The notes under the pieces are model-generated. The model was not told where the DNA came from. It made no database searches and worked only from the letters and a program-made list of their open reading frames with translations. DNA of 64,000 nucleotides from Pseudomonas sp. PD9R (GTDB lineage Bacteria; Pseudomonadota; Gammaproteobacteria; Pseudomonadales; Pseudomonadaceae). The DNA lies in NCBI RefSeq assembly GCF_019200975.1, contig NZ_JAHTMR010000012.1, forward strand, positions 124,001 to 188,000, in the 5' to 3' direction. A program made the translations under genes and the position numbers. Positions 34,346 to 44,267 of this stretch are shown here, piece by piece (the stretch's first letter is position 1; each line of letters opens with the position of its first letter).

Positions 34346-35450
34346 GAGCCAGAACCTTGGTCAGCGCCTCAAGGAAACGGCTGTTTTCGGCTGGCAGGCC
34401 GATGGTGATGCGCAAGTGGTTCGGCATGCCGTAGTTGGCCACCGGACGCACAATCACACCTTCGCGCAGCAAGCCCTGGAAGACCGGAGCCGCTTCGCGC
34501 CCCAGATCAACACAGATAAAGTTGCCTTTGGACGGGATCCAGCTCAGCCCCAGTTCGCGGAAACCCGCTTCCAGTTGCTGCATGCCGGACTCGTTCAGAC
34601 GGCGGCTTTCGGCCAGGTACTCGCCATCCTTCAGCGCCGCGCATGCAGCAGCCAGGGCCAGGCTGTTGACGTTGAATGGTTGACGCACGCGGTTCAACAC
34701 ATCAGCAACCACTGGCGTGGACAAGCCGTAACCAACTCGCAGCGCTGCCAGGCCGTAAGCCTTGGAGAACGTGCGCGAAACCAGCAGGTTCGGATAAGCC
34801 GCGAGGAAGTCCAGACCATCCGGCAGATCGCTGCCTTCGGCGTACTCGATGTAGGCCTCGTCCAGCACCACCAAAACGTGTTCCGGAACGTCTTGCAGGA
34901 ATTCGTCCAGTGCCTCGGTATCGAACCAGGTTCCGGTCGGATTGTTCGGATTGGCGATGAACACCACCCGAGTATTAGCATCGATCGCGGCCAGCATGGC
35001 CGGCAGGTCATGCCCCCAATCCTTGGCGGGAATCACTTTGGCCTGAGCACCAACAGCCTGCGTAGCGATCGGATAGACAGCAAATGCATGTTCGCTGAAT
35101 ACCGCATTGAGGCCTGGCGCCAGGTAAGCACGCGCGACCAGCTCCAGAATATCGTTGGAACCGTTACCCAACGTCACTTGATTCAGCTCGACGCGGCACT
35201 GTTCAGCCAGCAGGCTCTTGAGTGCGAAGCCGTTGCCGTCCGGATAGCGGGTCAGCTCGGCCAGCGCTTCGCGGATCGCTGCCAGCACCTTGGGACTGGC
35301 ACCCAGCGGGTTTTCATTGCTCGCCAGTTTGACGATGCTGGCCGGATCGAGATTCAGCTCGCGAGCCAGTTCGTCCACGGGCTTGCCTGGAACATAAGGC
35401 GAAAGTTGTTGCACGCCCGGCTGCGCCAGAGCGAGGAAATTGCCACTCAT
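34338..35450 (-). CDS. hisC: Histidinol-phosphate aminotransferase (HisC2)
   Basis: 370 residues, fold-type I aminotransferase. SNENPLGASPKV (substrate loop), NPNNPTGTW, DEAYIEYA, and the PLP-binding K230 in SRTFSKAYGLA. It transfers amino groups between histidinol phosphate or aromatic keto acids and glutamate. Its place between pheA and tyrA-aroA suggests it acts mainly on phenylpyruvate/hydroxyphenylpyruvate or prephenate; Pseudomonas carry a second hisC in the histidine operon. It begins ten bases after pheA. Confidence 0.93.
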   Translation of the reverse strand: MSGNFLALAQPGVQQLSPYVPGKPVDELARELNLDPASIVKLASNENPLGASPKVLAAIREALAELTRYPDGNGFALKSLLAEQCRVELNQVTLGNGSNDILELVARAYLAPGLNAVFSEHAFAVYPIATQAVGAQAKVIPAKDWGHDLPAMLAAIDANTRVVFIANPNNPTGTWFDTEALDEFLQDVPEHVLVVLDEAYIEYAEGSDLPDGLDFLAAYPNLLVSRTFSKAYGLAALRVGYGLSTPVVADVLNRVRQPFNVNSLALAAACAALKDGEYLAESRRLNESGMQQLEAGFRELGLSWIPSKGNFICVDLGREAAPVFQGLLREGVIVRPVANYGMPNHLRITIGLPAENSRFLEALTKVLARG

Positions 35451-35460
35451 TTGCTACCCC

Positions 35461-36555
35461 TTACAGTACGGCTTTCGGGTAGGAACCCAGCACTTTGAGT
35501 GCTACTGCTTCCTGGCTGATCTTTTCCAGCACACCTTTGATCAGCGGATCGCGGTGGTGGCCAACGAAGTCGATAAAGAACACGTAGGTCCATTTACCAC
35601 TGCGCGACGGACGAGTCTCGATGCGCGTCAGGTCGATGCCATTGTCGTGGAACGGCACCAGCAATTCATGAAGCGCGCCCGGTTTGTTGCTCATGGAGAC
35701 GATGATCGACGTCTTGTCGTCGCCGGTCGGCGGCACTTCCTGGTTACCGATCATGAGGAAGCGCGTGGAGTTGTCCGGACGGTCCTCGATTTTCTCGGCC
35801 AGTCGGGTCAGCCCATACAGACCCGCAGCCATGTCGCCGGCAATCGCCGCCGAGTTCCACTCACCCTTGACCCGCTTGGCCGCTTCGGCGTTGCTGGACA
35901 CCGCCACGCGCTCGACATTCGGGTAATGGGCGTCCAGCCATTTGCGGCACTGGGCCAGCGACTGGGCGTGGGAATAGATGCGGCTGATGCTGTCGGTCTT
36001 GGTGTTTTCACCGACCAACAGGTGATGGTGGATGCGCAGCTCGACTTCGCCGCAGATCACCATGTCGTGTTCGAGGAAGCTGTCGAGGGTGTGGTTGACC
36101 GCACCTTCGGTGGAGTTTTCCACCGGAACCACGCCAAAGTTCACCGCGCCAGCCGCCACTTCGCGGAACACTTCGTCGATCGCCGCCATCGGCTTGCTGA
36201 TCACGGCGTGGCCGAAGTGCTTCATTGCAGCGGCTTGAGTGAAGGTGCCTTCCGGGCCGAGGTAAGCCACTTTCAACGGCTGCTCAAGCGCCAGGCACGA
36301 AGACATGATTTCGCGGAACAGACGCGCCATCTCTTCGTTGCCCAGCGGCCCCTGGTTACGTTCCATCACACGCTTGAGCACCTGAGCTTCACGCTCAGGA
36401 CGATAGAACACCGGCACTTCGCCTTCGGCCAGCGAGGCCATCTTTACTCGCGCAACTTCCTGGGCGCAGCGCGCACGCTCGCTGATCAGCTCCAGGACCT
36501 TGGTGTCCAGAGCATCAATACGAACGCGCAGTGCCTTGAGTTCTTGCTCAGACAT
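35461..36555 (-). CDS. pheA: P-protein: chorismate mutase / prephenate dehydratase
   Basis: 364 residues. An N-terminal AroQ chorismate mutase (about 1-90; LKALRVRIDALDTKVLELI), a prephenate dehydratase (about 95-275; VAYLGPEGTFTQAA, PVENSTEGAVNHTLD) and a C-terminal ACT domain (about 285-360; NKPGALHELL and the ESRP-like TRPSRSGKWTYVFF) that senses phenylalanine. It converts chorismate to phenylpyruvate. Its ATG overlaps the serC stop by one base (TAATG), indicating coupling in the serC-pheA-hisC-tyrA/aroA-cmk operon. Confidence 0.96.
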   Translation of the reverse strand: MSEQELKALRVRIDALDTKVLELISERARCAQEVARVKMASLAEGEVPVFYRPEREAQVLKRVMERNQGPLGNEEMARLFREIMSSCLALEQPLKVAYLGPEGTFTQAAAMKHFGHAVISKPMAAIDEVFREVAAGAVNFGVVPVENSTEGAVNHTLDSFLEHDMVICGEVELRIHHHLLVGENTKTDSISRIYSHAQSLAQCRKWLDAHYPNVERVAVSSNAEAAKRVKGEWNSAAIAGDMAAGLYGLTRLAEKIEDRPDNSTRFLMIGNQEVPPTGDDKTSIIVSMSNKPGALHELLVPFHDNGIDLTRIETRPSRSGKWTYVFFIDFVGHHRDPLIKGVLEKISQEAVALKVLGSYPKAVL

Positions 36556-37640
36556 TAGCCGTGTTCCTTCTCGAACTCTGCCATGTACGAAACCAGTGCG
36601 TTGACCGCAACGATGTCGACGGCGTTATAGATGGAGGCGCGCATGCCACCCACGGAACGGTGGCCCTTGAGGTTCAACAGGCCACGTTCGTCGGCGCCGG
36701 CCAGGAATGGCTTGTCGAGACGGTCGTCCGCGAGGCGGAACGGCACGTTCATCCACGAGCGGTCCGGCTTGTTGATCGGGTTGCTGTAGAGACCGCTGGC
36801 GTCGATGAAATCGTACAGCGTGCGCTGCTTCACTTCATTGAGCTTGCCGATGGCTTCGACACCACCCTGCTCTTTCAGCCACTCGAACACCAGGCCAGAC
36901 AGATACCAGGCCAGGGTTGGCGGCGTGTTGTACATCGAGCCGTTATCGGCCGCGACCTTGTAGTTGAGCATGGTCGGGCACAGGGAGCGGGCGTGCCCCA
37001 GCAGGTCTTCGCGAACGATGTTCACCACGACGCCGCTCGGGCCGATGTTTTTCTGGGCGCCAGCGTAGATCATGCCGAAACGCGAAACATCGATTGGACG
37101 CGAGAGGATGTCCGAAGACATGTCGGCGACCAGCGGAACGTCACCGGTTTCCGGAACCCATTGGAATTCCAGACCGCCAATAGTTTCGTTCGGCGCGTAG
37201 TGAACGTAGGCCGCGTCTTTGGATAGCTTCCACTCGTTCTGGCCGGGAATAGCAAAATAGTCATAAGGCTTGGCGGACGCGGCAACGTTGACGTGGCCGT
37301 AGCGCGAAGCTTCTTCAATGGCTTTCTGCGACCAGATACCGGTGTCGATATAGTCGGCAGTGCCATTTTCCGGCAACAGGTTCAGAGGAATCTGAGCAAA
37401 TTGCTGGCTGGCTCCACCTTGCAGGAACAGCACTTTATAGTTCGACGGGATATTCAGCAGATCACGCAGATCCTGCTCGGCCTTGGTGGCAATGGACACG
37501 AACTCATCACTGCGATGGCTCATTTCCATGACCGACAGGCCCTTGCCGTGCCAATCGAGGAGTTCACCCTGGGCGCGCTTCAGGACAGCTTCGGGAAGCG
37601 CCGCAGGACCGGCACAGAAGTTATAGGCTCTCTTGCTCAC
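36555..37640 (-). CDS. serC: Phosphoserine aminotransferase
   Basis: 361 residues. SKRAYNFCAGPAALPEAVL at the start, FLQGGASQQF, DMSSDILSRP and the PLP-binding K197 in GAQKNIGPSG. It makes phosphoserine from 3-phosphohydroxypyruvate (serine synthesis) and also serves pyridoxal phosphate synthesis. I prefer the GTG at 37640, which gives the family N-terminus; an ATG two codons earlier (37646) is the alternative. It is the first gene of the aromatic operon. A REPIN separates it from gyrA upstream. Confidence 0.95.
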   Translation of the reverse strand: MSKRAYNFCAGPAALPEAVLKRAQGELLDWHGKGLSVMEMSHRSDEFVSIATKAEQDLRDLLNIPSNYKVLFLQGGASQQFAQIPLNLLPENGTADYIDTGIWSQKAIEEASRYGHVNVAASAKPYDYFAIPGQNEWKLSKDAAYVHYAPNETIGGLEFQWVPETGDVPLVADMSSDILSRPIDVSRFGMIYAGAQKNIGPSGVVVNIVREDLLGHARSLCPTMLNYKVAADNGSMYNTPPTLAWYLSGLVFEWLKEQGGVEAIGKLNEVKQRTLYDFIDASGLYSNPINKPDRSWMNVPFRLADDRLDKPFLAGADERGLLNLKGHRSVGGMRASIYNAVDIVAVNALVSYMAEFEKEHG

Positions 37641-37706
37641 ATCCAATCTCGCTCTGATCTGGTGGTATCACGCAATAAATCTGAAACTTTGAAAATCTGA
37701 AACCCT

Positions 37707-37805
37707 GTAGGAGCTGTCGAGTGAAACGAGGCTGCGATCTTTTGATTTTGATTTTTCAAAGCAAGATCAAAAGATCGCAGCCTCGTTTCACTCGACAGCT
37801 CCTAC
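37707..37805. repeat. REPIN (type A variant, near-perfect long palindrome)
   Basis: Inverted copies of GTAGGAGCTGTCGAGTGAAA + CGAGGCTGCGATCTTTTGAT with an AT-rich loop. This is the most symmetrical REP pair in the window. It lies between gyrA and serC. Confidence 0.93.
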
Positions 37806-37842
37806 GGTCCTACATTCCTTATTCAAACGGGGGAAACAAGAA

Positions 37843-37864
37843 GGGGCGAATTTTCATCCGCCCC
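37843..37864 (-). terminator. Weak hairpin after gyrA
   Basis: The minus strand can pair GGGGCG with CGCCCC around a ten-base loop. Only a broken T-run (TTCTTG) follows. It starts 12 bases after the gyrA stop and may, with the nearby REPIN, end the transcript. Confidence 0.5.
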
Positions 37865-37876
37865 CTGTTTACCCGC

Positions 37877-40531
37877 TTATTCCTGTGGTTCTTCGTCAGC
37901 GGCAGCGTCGAGTTGCTGGTCTTCGGCAGCGTCGTCGATCACGACGTCACCAACAAATCCTTCAGCCTCTTCACCTTCCAGCTCTTCACCCTCGACTTCC
38001 GACGGCTCCTGAACCCGCTCCAGACCGACCAGCGTTTCATCATTGGCCAGTTTGATCAGGGTCACGCCCTGAGTGTTACGACCCAGGCTGGAGACTTCGT
38101 CGACACGAGTACGCACCAAGGTGCCCTGGTCGGAAATCAGCATGATTTCCTCACCGTCGAGCACCTGGACTGCGCCGACCAGACGGCCGTTACGCTCGTT
38201 GCTGACCATGGCGATAACGCCCTGACCACCACGTTTGTACTCAGGAAACTCGGTGATCGCCGTACGCTTGCCGAAACCACGCGCCGAAGCGGTAAGGATC
38301 TCGCTGCCTTCTTCCGGGATCAGCATGGAAATCAGCTTCTGGCCTTCCGGCAGACGCATGCCGCGTACACCACGAGCGGTACGGCCCATGGCGCGAACGT
38401 CGGTCTCCTTGAAGCGGGTTACTTTGCCGCCGTCGGAGAACAGCATGACTTCGCGCTCGCCGTCGGTAATGGCGGCGGAGATCAGTACGTCACCTTCATC
38501 CAACTCCAGCGCAATCAGGCCGACGCTGCGTTGACGGCTGAAGGATTCCAGCGGGGTTTTCTTCACGGTGCCTTTGGCGGTGGCCATGAAGATGAAGTGA
38601 CCTTCGGTGTACTCTTCGACCGGCAGCATGGTGGTGATGTATTCATCACTGTCCAGCGGCAACAGGTTGACCAGTGGACGACCACGGGCTGCGCGGGATG
38701 CTTCCGGGATTTCGTAGGTTTTCAGCCAGTACACTTTGCCCTTGCTGGAGAACAGCAGCAGCGTGGTGTGACTGTTGGCAACCAGCAGGTGAGCGATGTA
38801 GTCCTCATCCTTGACGCCGGTCGCCGATTTGCCTTTACCGCCACGACGCTGGGCCTGGTACGCAGCCAATGGCTGGGTCTTGGCATAGCCGCCATGGGAA
38901 ATGGTCACGACGCGCTCCTCTTCCGGGATCATGTCACCCAGGGTCAGATCGAGACGGGCATCGAGGATTTCGGTGCGACGCACATCGCCGTATTCGGCAC
39001 GGATAACTTCCAGCTCTTCGCGGATCACTTCCATCAGGCGCGTGGCGCTGCTGAGGATGCGGATCAGCTCGCCGATCTGGTTGAGGATCTCTTGGTACTC
39101 GGCCAGCAGCTTCTCGTGCTCCAGACCAGTCAGACGGTGCAGGCGCAGTTCCAGAATGGCTTGCGCCTGTTCTGGCGACAGGAAGTACTTGCCTTCGCGC
39201 AGACCGTATTGCGGGTCCAGGGTTTCTGGACGGCATGAGTCGGCACCGGCACGTTCAACCATCGCCACTACAGCGCTGGATTCCCACGCCGTCTTGATCA
39301 GCGCTTCCTTGGCTTCCGACGGCGTTGGCGAGGCCTTGATCAGGGCGATGACCGGGTCGATGTTCGACAGGGCAACCGCTTGACCTTCAAGGATGTGACC
39401 ACGTTCGCGCGCCTTGCGCAGCTCGAACACGGTACGGCGGGTAACGACTTCGCGACGGTGACGAACGAAGGCTTCCAGCAGATCCTTGAGGTTCAGAATC
39501 CGCGGACGGCCGTCGATCAGCGCGACGATGTTGATACCGAACACTGCCTGCAGCTGGGTCTGGGCGTAGAGGTTGTTGAGAATGACCTCAGGCACTTCGC
39601 CGCGACGCAACTCGATCACAACGCGCATACCGTCCTTGTCGGACTCGTCACGCAGCTCGGTGATACCTTCGAGTTTCTTCTCTTTTACCAGCTCAGCGAT
39701 CTTCTCGATCAGACGGGCTTTGTTCAGCTGGTAAGGGAGTTCGGTGATGACGATCTGCTGGCGACCACCGACCTTGTCGATGTCTTCGATCATCGAGCGG
39801 GCGCGCATGTAAATGCGGCCGCGACCGGTGCGATAGGCTTCGATGATGCCCGCGCGACCGTTGATGATCGCGGCGGTCGGGAAGTCCGGACCAGGAATGT
39901 ATTGCATCAGCTCGTCGACAGTCAGCTCGGGATTGTCGATAAGCGCCAGGCAACCGTCGATGACTTCACCGAGGTTGTGCGGCGGAATGTTGGTCGCCAT
40001 GCCCACGGCGATGCCGCTAGAGCCGTTGACCAACAGATTGGGAATACGGGTCGGCATGACCGCCGGGATCATTTCAGTGCCGTCGTAGTTCGGCACCCAG
40101 TCCACGGTTTCTTTATGCAGGTCGGCCAGCAGCTCGTGCGCCAGCTTGGTCATGCGCACTTCGGTGTATCGCATGGCAGCGGCGTTGTCGCCGTCCACCG
40201 AACCGAAGTTGCCCTGACCGTCTACCAGCAGGTAGCGCAGCGAGAACGGCTGCGCCATCCGAACGATGGTGTCGTACACCGCGGTATCACCGTGCGGGTG
40301 ATACTTACCGATCACGTCACCGACAACACGGGCAGATTTCTTGTACGGCTTGTTGAAGTCGTTGCCCAGCTCGCTCATCGCGAACAGCACACGCCGGTGC
40401 ACGGGCTTCAAGCCATCGCGCGCATCCGGCAGTGCCCGCCCGACAATTACGCTCATCGCGTAGTCGAGGTAGGACTGCTTCAGCTCGTCTTCGATATTGA
40501 CCGGGAGGATTTCTTTGGCCAGTTCGCCCAT
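37877..40531 (-). CDS. gyrA: DNA gyrase subunit A
   Basis: 884 residues. The N-terminal breakage-reunion domain has the catalytic Y122 in MRYTEVRM; the C-terminal beta-propeller contains the QRRGGKGK gyrase box. The quinolone-determining region reads HPHGDTAVYD, with T83 and D87 as in wild-type Pseudomonas. The tail is acidic (EGEELEGEE ... DEEPQE). It introduces negative supercoils with GyrB. I use the start MGELAKEILPVNIEDELKQ at 40531; upstream open frame is rejected. It is transcribed toward serC. Confidence 0.98.
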   Translation of the reverse strand: MGELAKEILPVNIEDELKQSYLDYAMSVIVGRALPDARDGLKPVHRRVLFAMSELGNDFNKPYKKSARVVGDVIGKYHPHGDTAVYDTIVRMAQPFSLRYLLVDGQGNFGSVDGDNAAAMRYTEVRMTKLAHELLADLHKETVDWVPNYDGTEMIPAVMPTRIPNLLVNGSSGIAVGMATNIPPHNLGEVIDGCLALIDNPELTVDELMQYIPGPDFPTAAIINGRAGIIEAYRTGRGRIYMRARSMIEDIDKVGGRQQIVITELPYQLNKARLIEKIAELVKEKKLEGITELRDESDKDGMRVVIELRRGEVPEVILNNLYAQTQLQAVFGINIVALIDGRPRILNLKDLLEAFVRHRREVVTRRTVFELRKARERGHILEGQAVALSNIDPVIALIKASPTPSEAKEALIKTAWESSAVVAMVERAGADSCRPETLDPQYGLREGKYFLSPEQAQAILELRLHRLTGLEHEKLLAEYQEILNQIGELIRILSSATRLMEVIREELEVIRAEYGDVRRTEILDARLDLTLGDMIPEEERVVTISHGGYAKTQPLAAYQAQRRGGKGKSATGVKDEDYIAHLLVANSHTTLLLFSSKGKVYWLKTYEIPEASRAARGRPLVNLLPLDSDEYITTMLPVEEYTEGHFIFMATAKGTVKKTPLESFSRQRSVGLIALELDEGDVLISAAITDGEREVMLFSDGGKVTRFKETDVRAMGRTARGVRGMRLPEGQKLISMLIPEEGSEILTASARGFGKRTAITEFPEYKRGGQGVIAMVSNERNGRLVGAVQVLDGEEIMLISDQGTLVRTRVDEVSSLGRNTQGVTLIKLANDETLVGLERVQEPSEVEGEELEGEEAEGFVGDVVIDDAAEDQQLDAAADEEPQE

Positions 40532-40988
40532 GAGAAGCCTGATTCCTTTTTCTGGTGAAACCTCGTCACATCCATATGGGACGAACGAAGCTCGCCGCTG
40601 CAGGCTGATTGCCATGCACCGACTTACGACAAATCAACGAGTTATGCCATGGATCTGCGCAGTAAAGGTAGCCCCATCGGGCAACCTTGGAAACCGCCGG
40701 ATGTTATCACAAGAGCCGCCACGCACCTATCCCCCAGATGCGCATGGAGCATAGTTAGTTGACCGGTGACAGGCTTGAGGGGGACGAGAGAGGCTTAGAG
40801 CCTGGATCAACTGGCAATGACTTGCGTTTTATTGAGTATTCAACACCGACTCTCGCTTGTGAACACCGAATGTATGAGCTGCCGCAGGCTGCGATCTTTT
40901 GATTTGACTCTTGAGTGCCTGCGAGATTGCTGCAGATCAAGATCAAAAGGTCGCAGCCTTCGGCAGCGCCTACTTTGGTCGTGCAGGC
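40532..40988. other. Intergenic region between gyrA and mtnA
   Basis: 457 bases without a convincing gene. The gyrA-proximal half should contain the gyrA promoter and leader, but no -35/-10 pair stands out. The mtnA-proximal part is a REPIN. Short open frames here show no coding character. Confidence 0.6.
40872..40973. repeat. REPIN (type A REP pair)
   Basis: Copies GAGCTGCCGCAGGCTGCGAT + CTTTTGAT and, inverted, ATCAAAAGGTCGCAGCCTTC + GGCAGCGCCTAC, about 45 bases apart, immediately downstream of the mtnA stop codon. Confidence 0.9.
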
Positions 40989-42065
40989 TCAGTGAAGACG
41001 CTTGCGGCACATCAACTGCGCCATTTTTGCGGTGTCCGGACGCTCAACGATGCCTTTTTCGGTGACGATCGCATCGATCAGGTCGGCCGGCGTGACATCG
41101 AACACCGGGTTGAACGCGTCGACATCCGCCCCGACCCGCTTGCCGCCGACTTCCAGCAACTCGCGACCATCACGCTCTTCGATCGGAATGTCGTCACCGC
41201 TGGCCAGGTGCATGTCGATGGTTGAACTCGGCGCCACCACCATGAAGCGCACGCCATGGTGCATGGCATTGACCGCCAGTTGATAGGTGCCGATCTTGTT
41301 GGCCACATCGCCATTGGCAGTGATCCGGTCCGCACCGACGATCACCCAGGTAATACCTTTGGTTTTCATGATGTGCGCCGCGGCAGAGTCGGCATTGAGC
41401 GTCACCGGGATGCCTTCGTTGGCCAGCTCCCAGGCGGTCAACCGCGAACCTTGCAACCATGGACGTGTTTCGTCGGCGTAGACGCGCTCGACCATACCTT
41501 CAATAAAGGCCCCGCGAATCACCCCCAGTGCGGTGCCGAAGCCGCCCGTGGCCAACGCGCCGGTGTTGCAATGAGTGAGGATCGTCTGGGCGTTGCCCTG
41601 ATGTTTGCGGATCAGGTCGACACCTAATTGCGCCATGGTCAGATTGGCTTCGCGATCACTTTCGTGAATGGCAATTGCCTCAGCCTCCAGCGCCACCAAG
41701 GGGTCGACGTTCTCTTTCAAGCGATCAAGCCGATCGTGCATACGGCCCAGCGCCCAGAACAGATTGACCGCAGTAGGACGAGAATCGGCCAGTAGCGCGA
41801 AATCTTCTTCCAGCGCCGCATACCAGTCGCCCCCCTCGGCAATCCGGGCGCGGGCCGCCAATACGATGCCATAGGCGGCACTGATACCGATTGCCGGTGC
41901 GCCGCGCACGACCATCGAACGAATGGCCTCGGCCACGCCAGCAGCGCTGGTGTAGGCGATCCAGGTTTCCTCGAAAGGCAAAATACGCTGATCCAGCAGA
42001 TACAGGGCGCCATCACGCCAATCGATGGCCTTCACCTTCTCCGCAGCCAACAGTCGATCGCGCAT
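40989..42065 (-). CDS. mtnA: Methylthioribose-1-phosphate isomerase
   Basis: 358 residues, eIF2B-like fold. VVRGAPAIGISAAYGIVLAA, LTHCNTGALATGGFGTALG with the catalytic Cys, and GADRITANGDVANKIGTYQLA with the catalytic Asp are clear. It isomerises methylthioribose-1-phosphate to the ribulose form in methionine salvage. The start MRDRLLAAEKV at 42065 gives the usual length. It diverges from mtaD, which acts on the same pathway. Confidence 0.94.
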   Translation of the reverse strand: MRDRLLAAEKVKAIDWRDGALYLLDQRILPFEETWIAYTSAAGVAEAIRSMVVRGAPAIGISAAYGIVLAARARIAEGGDWYAALEEDFALLADSRPTAVNLFWALGRMHDRLDRLKENVDPLVALEAEAIAIHESDREANLTMAQLGVDLIRKHQGNAQTILTHCNTGALATGGFGTALGVIRGAFIEGMVERVYADETRPWLQGSRLTAWELANEGIPVTLNADSAAAHIMKTKGITWVIVGADRITANGDVANKIGTYQLAVNAMHHGVRFMVVAPSSTIDMHLASGDDIPIEERDGRELLEVGGKRVGADVDAFNPVFDVTPADLIDAIVTEKGIVERPDTAKMAQLMCRKRLH

Positions 42066-42172
42066 CCCACACCCCGCACTCATGAACAAAGCCGCCGATT
42101 ATAGCGATCCCCCCGCGAAGACGCTCGGGTATACTTCGCCATCCTTTACAAAAGCACTGGAACCCACCCTCG

Positions 42173-43504
42173 ATGCCGAACACTGCCGCTGCGCTCGACC
42201 TGTTATTGCTGCCGACCTGGCTGGTACCCGTCGAACCCGCTGGTGTTGTCCTCAAAGAACATGGCCTGGGCATCCGCGATGGGCGCATCGTCTTCATCGG
42301 CCCTCGTTCCGCCGCCCTGAAGCTTAACGCAAACGAAGTGCGCGAACTGCCGGACATCCTGCTGAGTCCCGGCCTGATCAATGCCCACGGTCACGCAGCA
42401 ATGACCTTGTTCCGCGGCCTGGCCGACGATCTGCCCCTGATGACCTGGCTGGAAAACCACATCTGGCCAGCCGAAGCCAAATGGGTCGACGAAGCGTTTG
42501 TGCGTGACGGCACCGACCTGGCCATTGCCGAGCAGCTCAAAGGTGGCATCACCTGCTTCTCTGACATGTATTTCTTCCCGAAGGTTGCCAGCGAGCGCGT
42601 GCACAACAGCGGCATTCGCGCTCAGATCGCGATTCCGATCCTCGATTTCCCCATCCCCGGTGCCAGCACTGCAGACGAAGCCATTCGTCAGGGCGTCGAA
42701 TTGTTTGGCGATCTCAAGCACCATGAACGCATCAAAATCACCTTCGGCCCCCACGCACCCTACACCGTGGGCGACGAAAACCTGGAAAAAATCCGGGTGA
42801 TCGCGGAAGAGCTCGATGCGTCGATCCACATGCACGTGCACGAAACCGCTTTTGAAGTGCAGCAATCGGTCGAGCAACGCGGTGAACGCCCGTTGGCCCG
42901 ACTTGCTCGCCTGGGTCTTCTGGGGCCGCGCTTCCAGGCGGTCCACATGACCCAGATCAGCGAAGAAGACCTGGCACTGCTGGTAGAAAGCAATACCAAC
43001 GTGATTCATTGCCCTGAGTCCAACCTGAAGCTGGCGAGCGGATTCTGCCCGGTCGAACGCTTGTGGCAGGCCGGGGTGAATGTCGCGGTGGGGACCGATG
43101 GCGCCGCCAGCAACAACGACCTGGATCTGCTCGGCGAAACCCGCACCGCCGCCTTGCTGGCCAAAGCCGTCGCTGGTTCGGCCACAGCGTTGGACGCCCA
43201 TCGTGCCCTGCGCATGGCCACCCTCAACGGCGCCCGGGCGCTGGGCATTGAGGCCGAAGTCGGCTCGCTGGAAGTCGGCAAAGCCGCCGACATTGTGGCG
43301 TTCGACCTTTCAGGCCTGGCACAACAGCCAGTCTACGACCCGGTTTCGCAGCTTATATATGCCACCGGCCGGGACTGCGTGAAACACCTTTGGGTCGCCG
43401 GCAAACAACTGCTCGACGACCGTCGCCTGACTCGCCTGGATGAAGAGCAACTGGTCACCACAGCCAAAACCTGGGGCCAACGCATCAGCGGCCGCACCGA
43501 ATAG
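42173..43504 (+). CDS. mtaD: 5'-methylthioadenosine / S-adenosylhomocysteine deaminase
   Basis: 443 residues of the TRZ/ATZ amidohydrolase family. Metal ligands H72 and H74 in NAHGHAAMT, MHVHET, the HMTQ segment and GTDGAASNNDLD are all present. The P. aeruginosa counterpart deaminates methylthioadenosine to methylthioinosine, an unusual branch of the salvage route. It diverges from mtnA with a 107-base gap and precedes ubiG. A GC-rich hairpin follows its stop. Confidence 0.88.
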   Translation: MPNTAAALDLLLLPTWLVPVEPAGVVLKEHGLGIRDGRIVFIGPRSAALKLNANEVRELPDILLSPGLINAHGHAAMTLFRGLADDLPLMTWLENHIWPAEAKWVDEAFVRDGTDLAIAEQLKGGITCFSDMYFFPKVASERVHNSGIRAQIAIPILDFPIPGASTADEAIRQGVELFGDLKHHERIKITFGPHAPYTVGDENLEKIRVIAEELDASIHMHVHETAFEVQQSVEQRGERPLARLARLGLLGPRFQAVHMTQISEEDLALLVESNTNVIHCPESNLKLASGFCPVERLWQAGVNVAVGTDGAASNNDLDLLGETRTAALLAKAVAGSATALDAHRALRMATLNGARALGIEAEVGSLEVGKAADIVAFDLSGLAQQPVYDPVSQLIYATGRDCVKHLWVAGKQLLDDRRLTRLDEEQLVTTAKTWGQRISGRTE

Positions 43505-43510
43505 TAAGCA

Positions 43511-43530
43511 CCCCGGACTCAACGCCGGGG
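43511..43530 (+). terminator. Hairpin between mtaD and ubiG
   Basis: CCCCGG-ACTCAACG-CCGGGG forms a six-pair stem; a TTTTT run follows about nine bases later rather than immediately. It may attenuate readthrough into ubiG. Confidence 0.5.
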
Positions 43531-43564
43531 CATCAGGATTTTTCAAGTTTCAGAGGACCTAAAC

Positions 43565-44263
43565 ATGAGCAACGTCGACTACGCCGAAATCGCCAAATTC
43601 GAAGCCCTGGCGCATCGTTGGTGGGACCGCGAAAGCGAATTCAAGCCGCTGCACGATATCAACCCGTTGCGGGTCAACTGGATTGACGAACGCGTTAATC
43701 TGGCCGGCAAAAAAGTCCTCGACGTCGGTTGCGGCGGCGGCATCCTCAGCGAAGCCATGGCCCAACGCGGCGCTACCGTAACCGGCATCGACATGGGCGA
43801 AGCACCCCTGGCGGTCGCGCAACTGCATCAGCTGGAGTCCGGCGTAAGCGTCGAATACCGGCAGATCACCGCCGAAGCCCTGGCCGAAGAAATGCCAGAA
43901 CAGTTCGACGTAGTCACCTGCCTGGAAATGCTTGAACACGTGCCAGACCCGTCGTCGGTGATCCGCGCCTGCTTCCGCATGGTCAAGCCGGGCGGTCAGG
44001 TGTTTTTCTCCACCATCAACCGCAATCCGAAGGCGTATCTGTTCGCCATCGTCGGCGCCGAATACATCATGAAGCTGTTGCCGCGCGGCACCCACGACTT
44101 CAAGAAATTCATCCGCCCTTCCGAGCTCGGCGCCTGGAGCCGCATGGCCGGCTTGACCGTCAAGGACATCATCGGCCTGACGTACAACCCGCTGACCAAG
44201 CACTACAAACTGGCGGCCGACGTGGACGTCAACTACATGATCCAGACCCTGCGCGAGGAGTAA
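43565..44263 (+). CDS. ubiG: UbiG, ubiquinone O-methyltransferase
   Basis: 232 residues. SAM-binding motif VLDVGCGGGILSEAMA (about 48-63), EHVPDP and HWWDRESEFKPLHDINPLR near the N-terminus (AHRWWD) are UbiG signatures. It methylates two different hydroxyl groups during ubiquinone synthesis. AGAGGA lies about nine bases before the ATG. It is followed four bases later by mupP, the normal Pseudomonas order. Confidence 0.96.
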   Translation: MSNVDYAEIAKFEALAHRWWDRESEFKPLHDINPLRVNWIDERVNLAGKKVLDVGCGGGILSEAMAQRGATVTGIDMGEAPLAVAQLHQLESGVSVEYRQITAEALAEEMPEQFDVVTCLEMLEHVPDPSSVIRACFRMVKPGGQVFFSTINRNPKAYLFAIVGAEYIMKLLPRGTHDFKKFIRPSELGAWSRMAGLTVKDIIGLTYNPLTKHYKLAADVDVNYMIQTLREE

Positions 44264-44267
44264 GCCG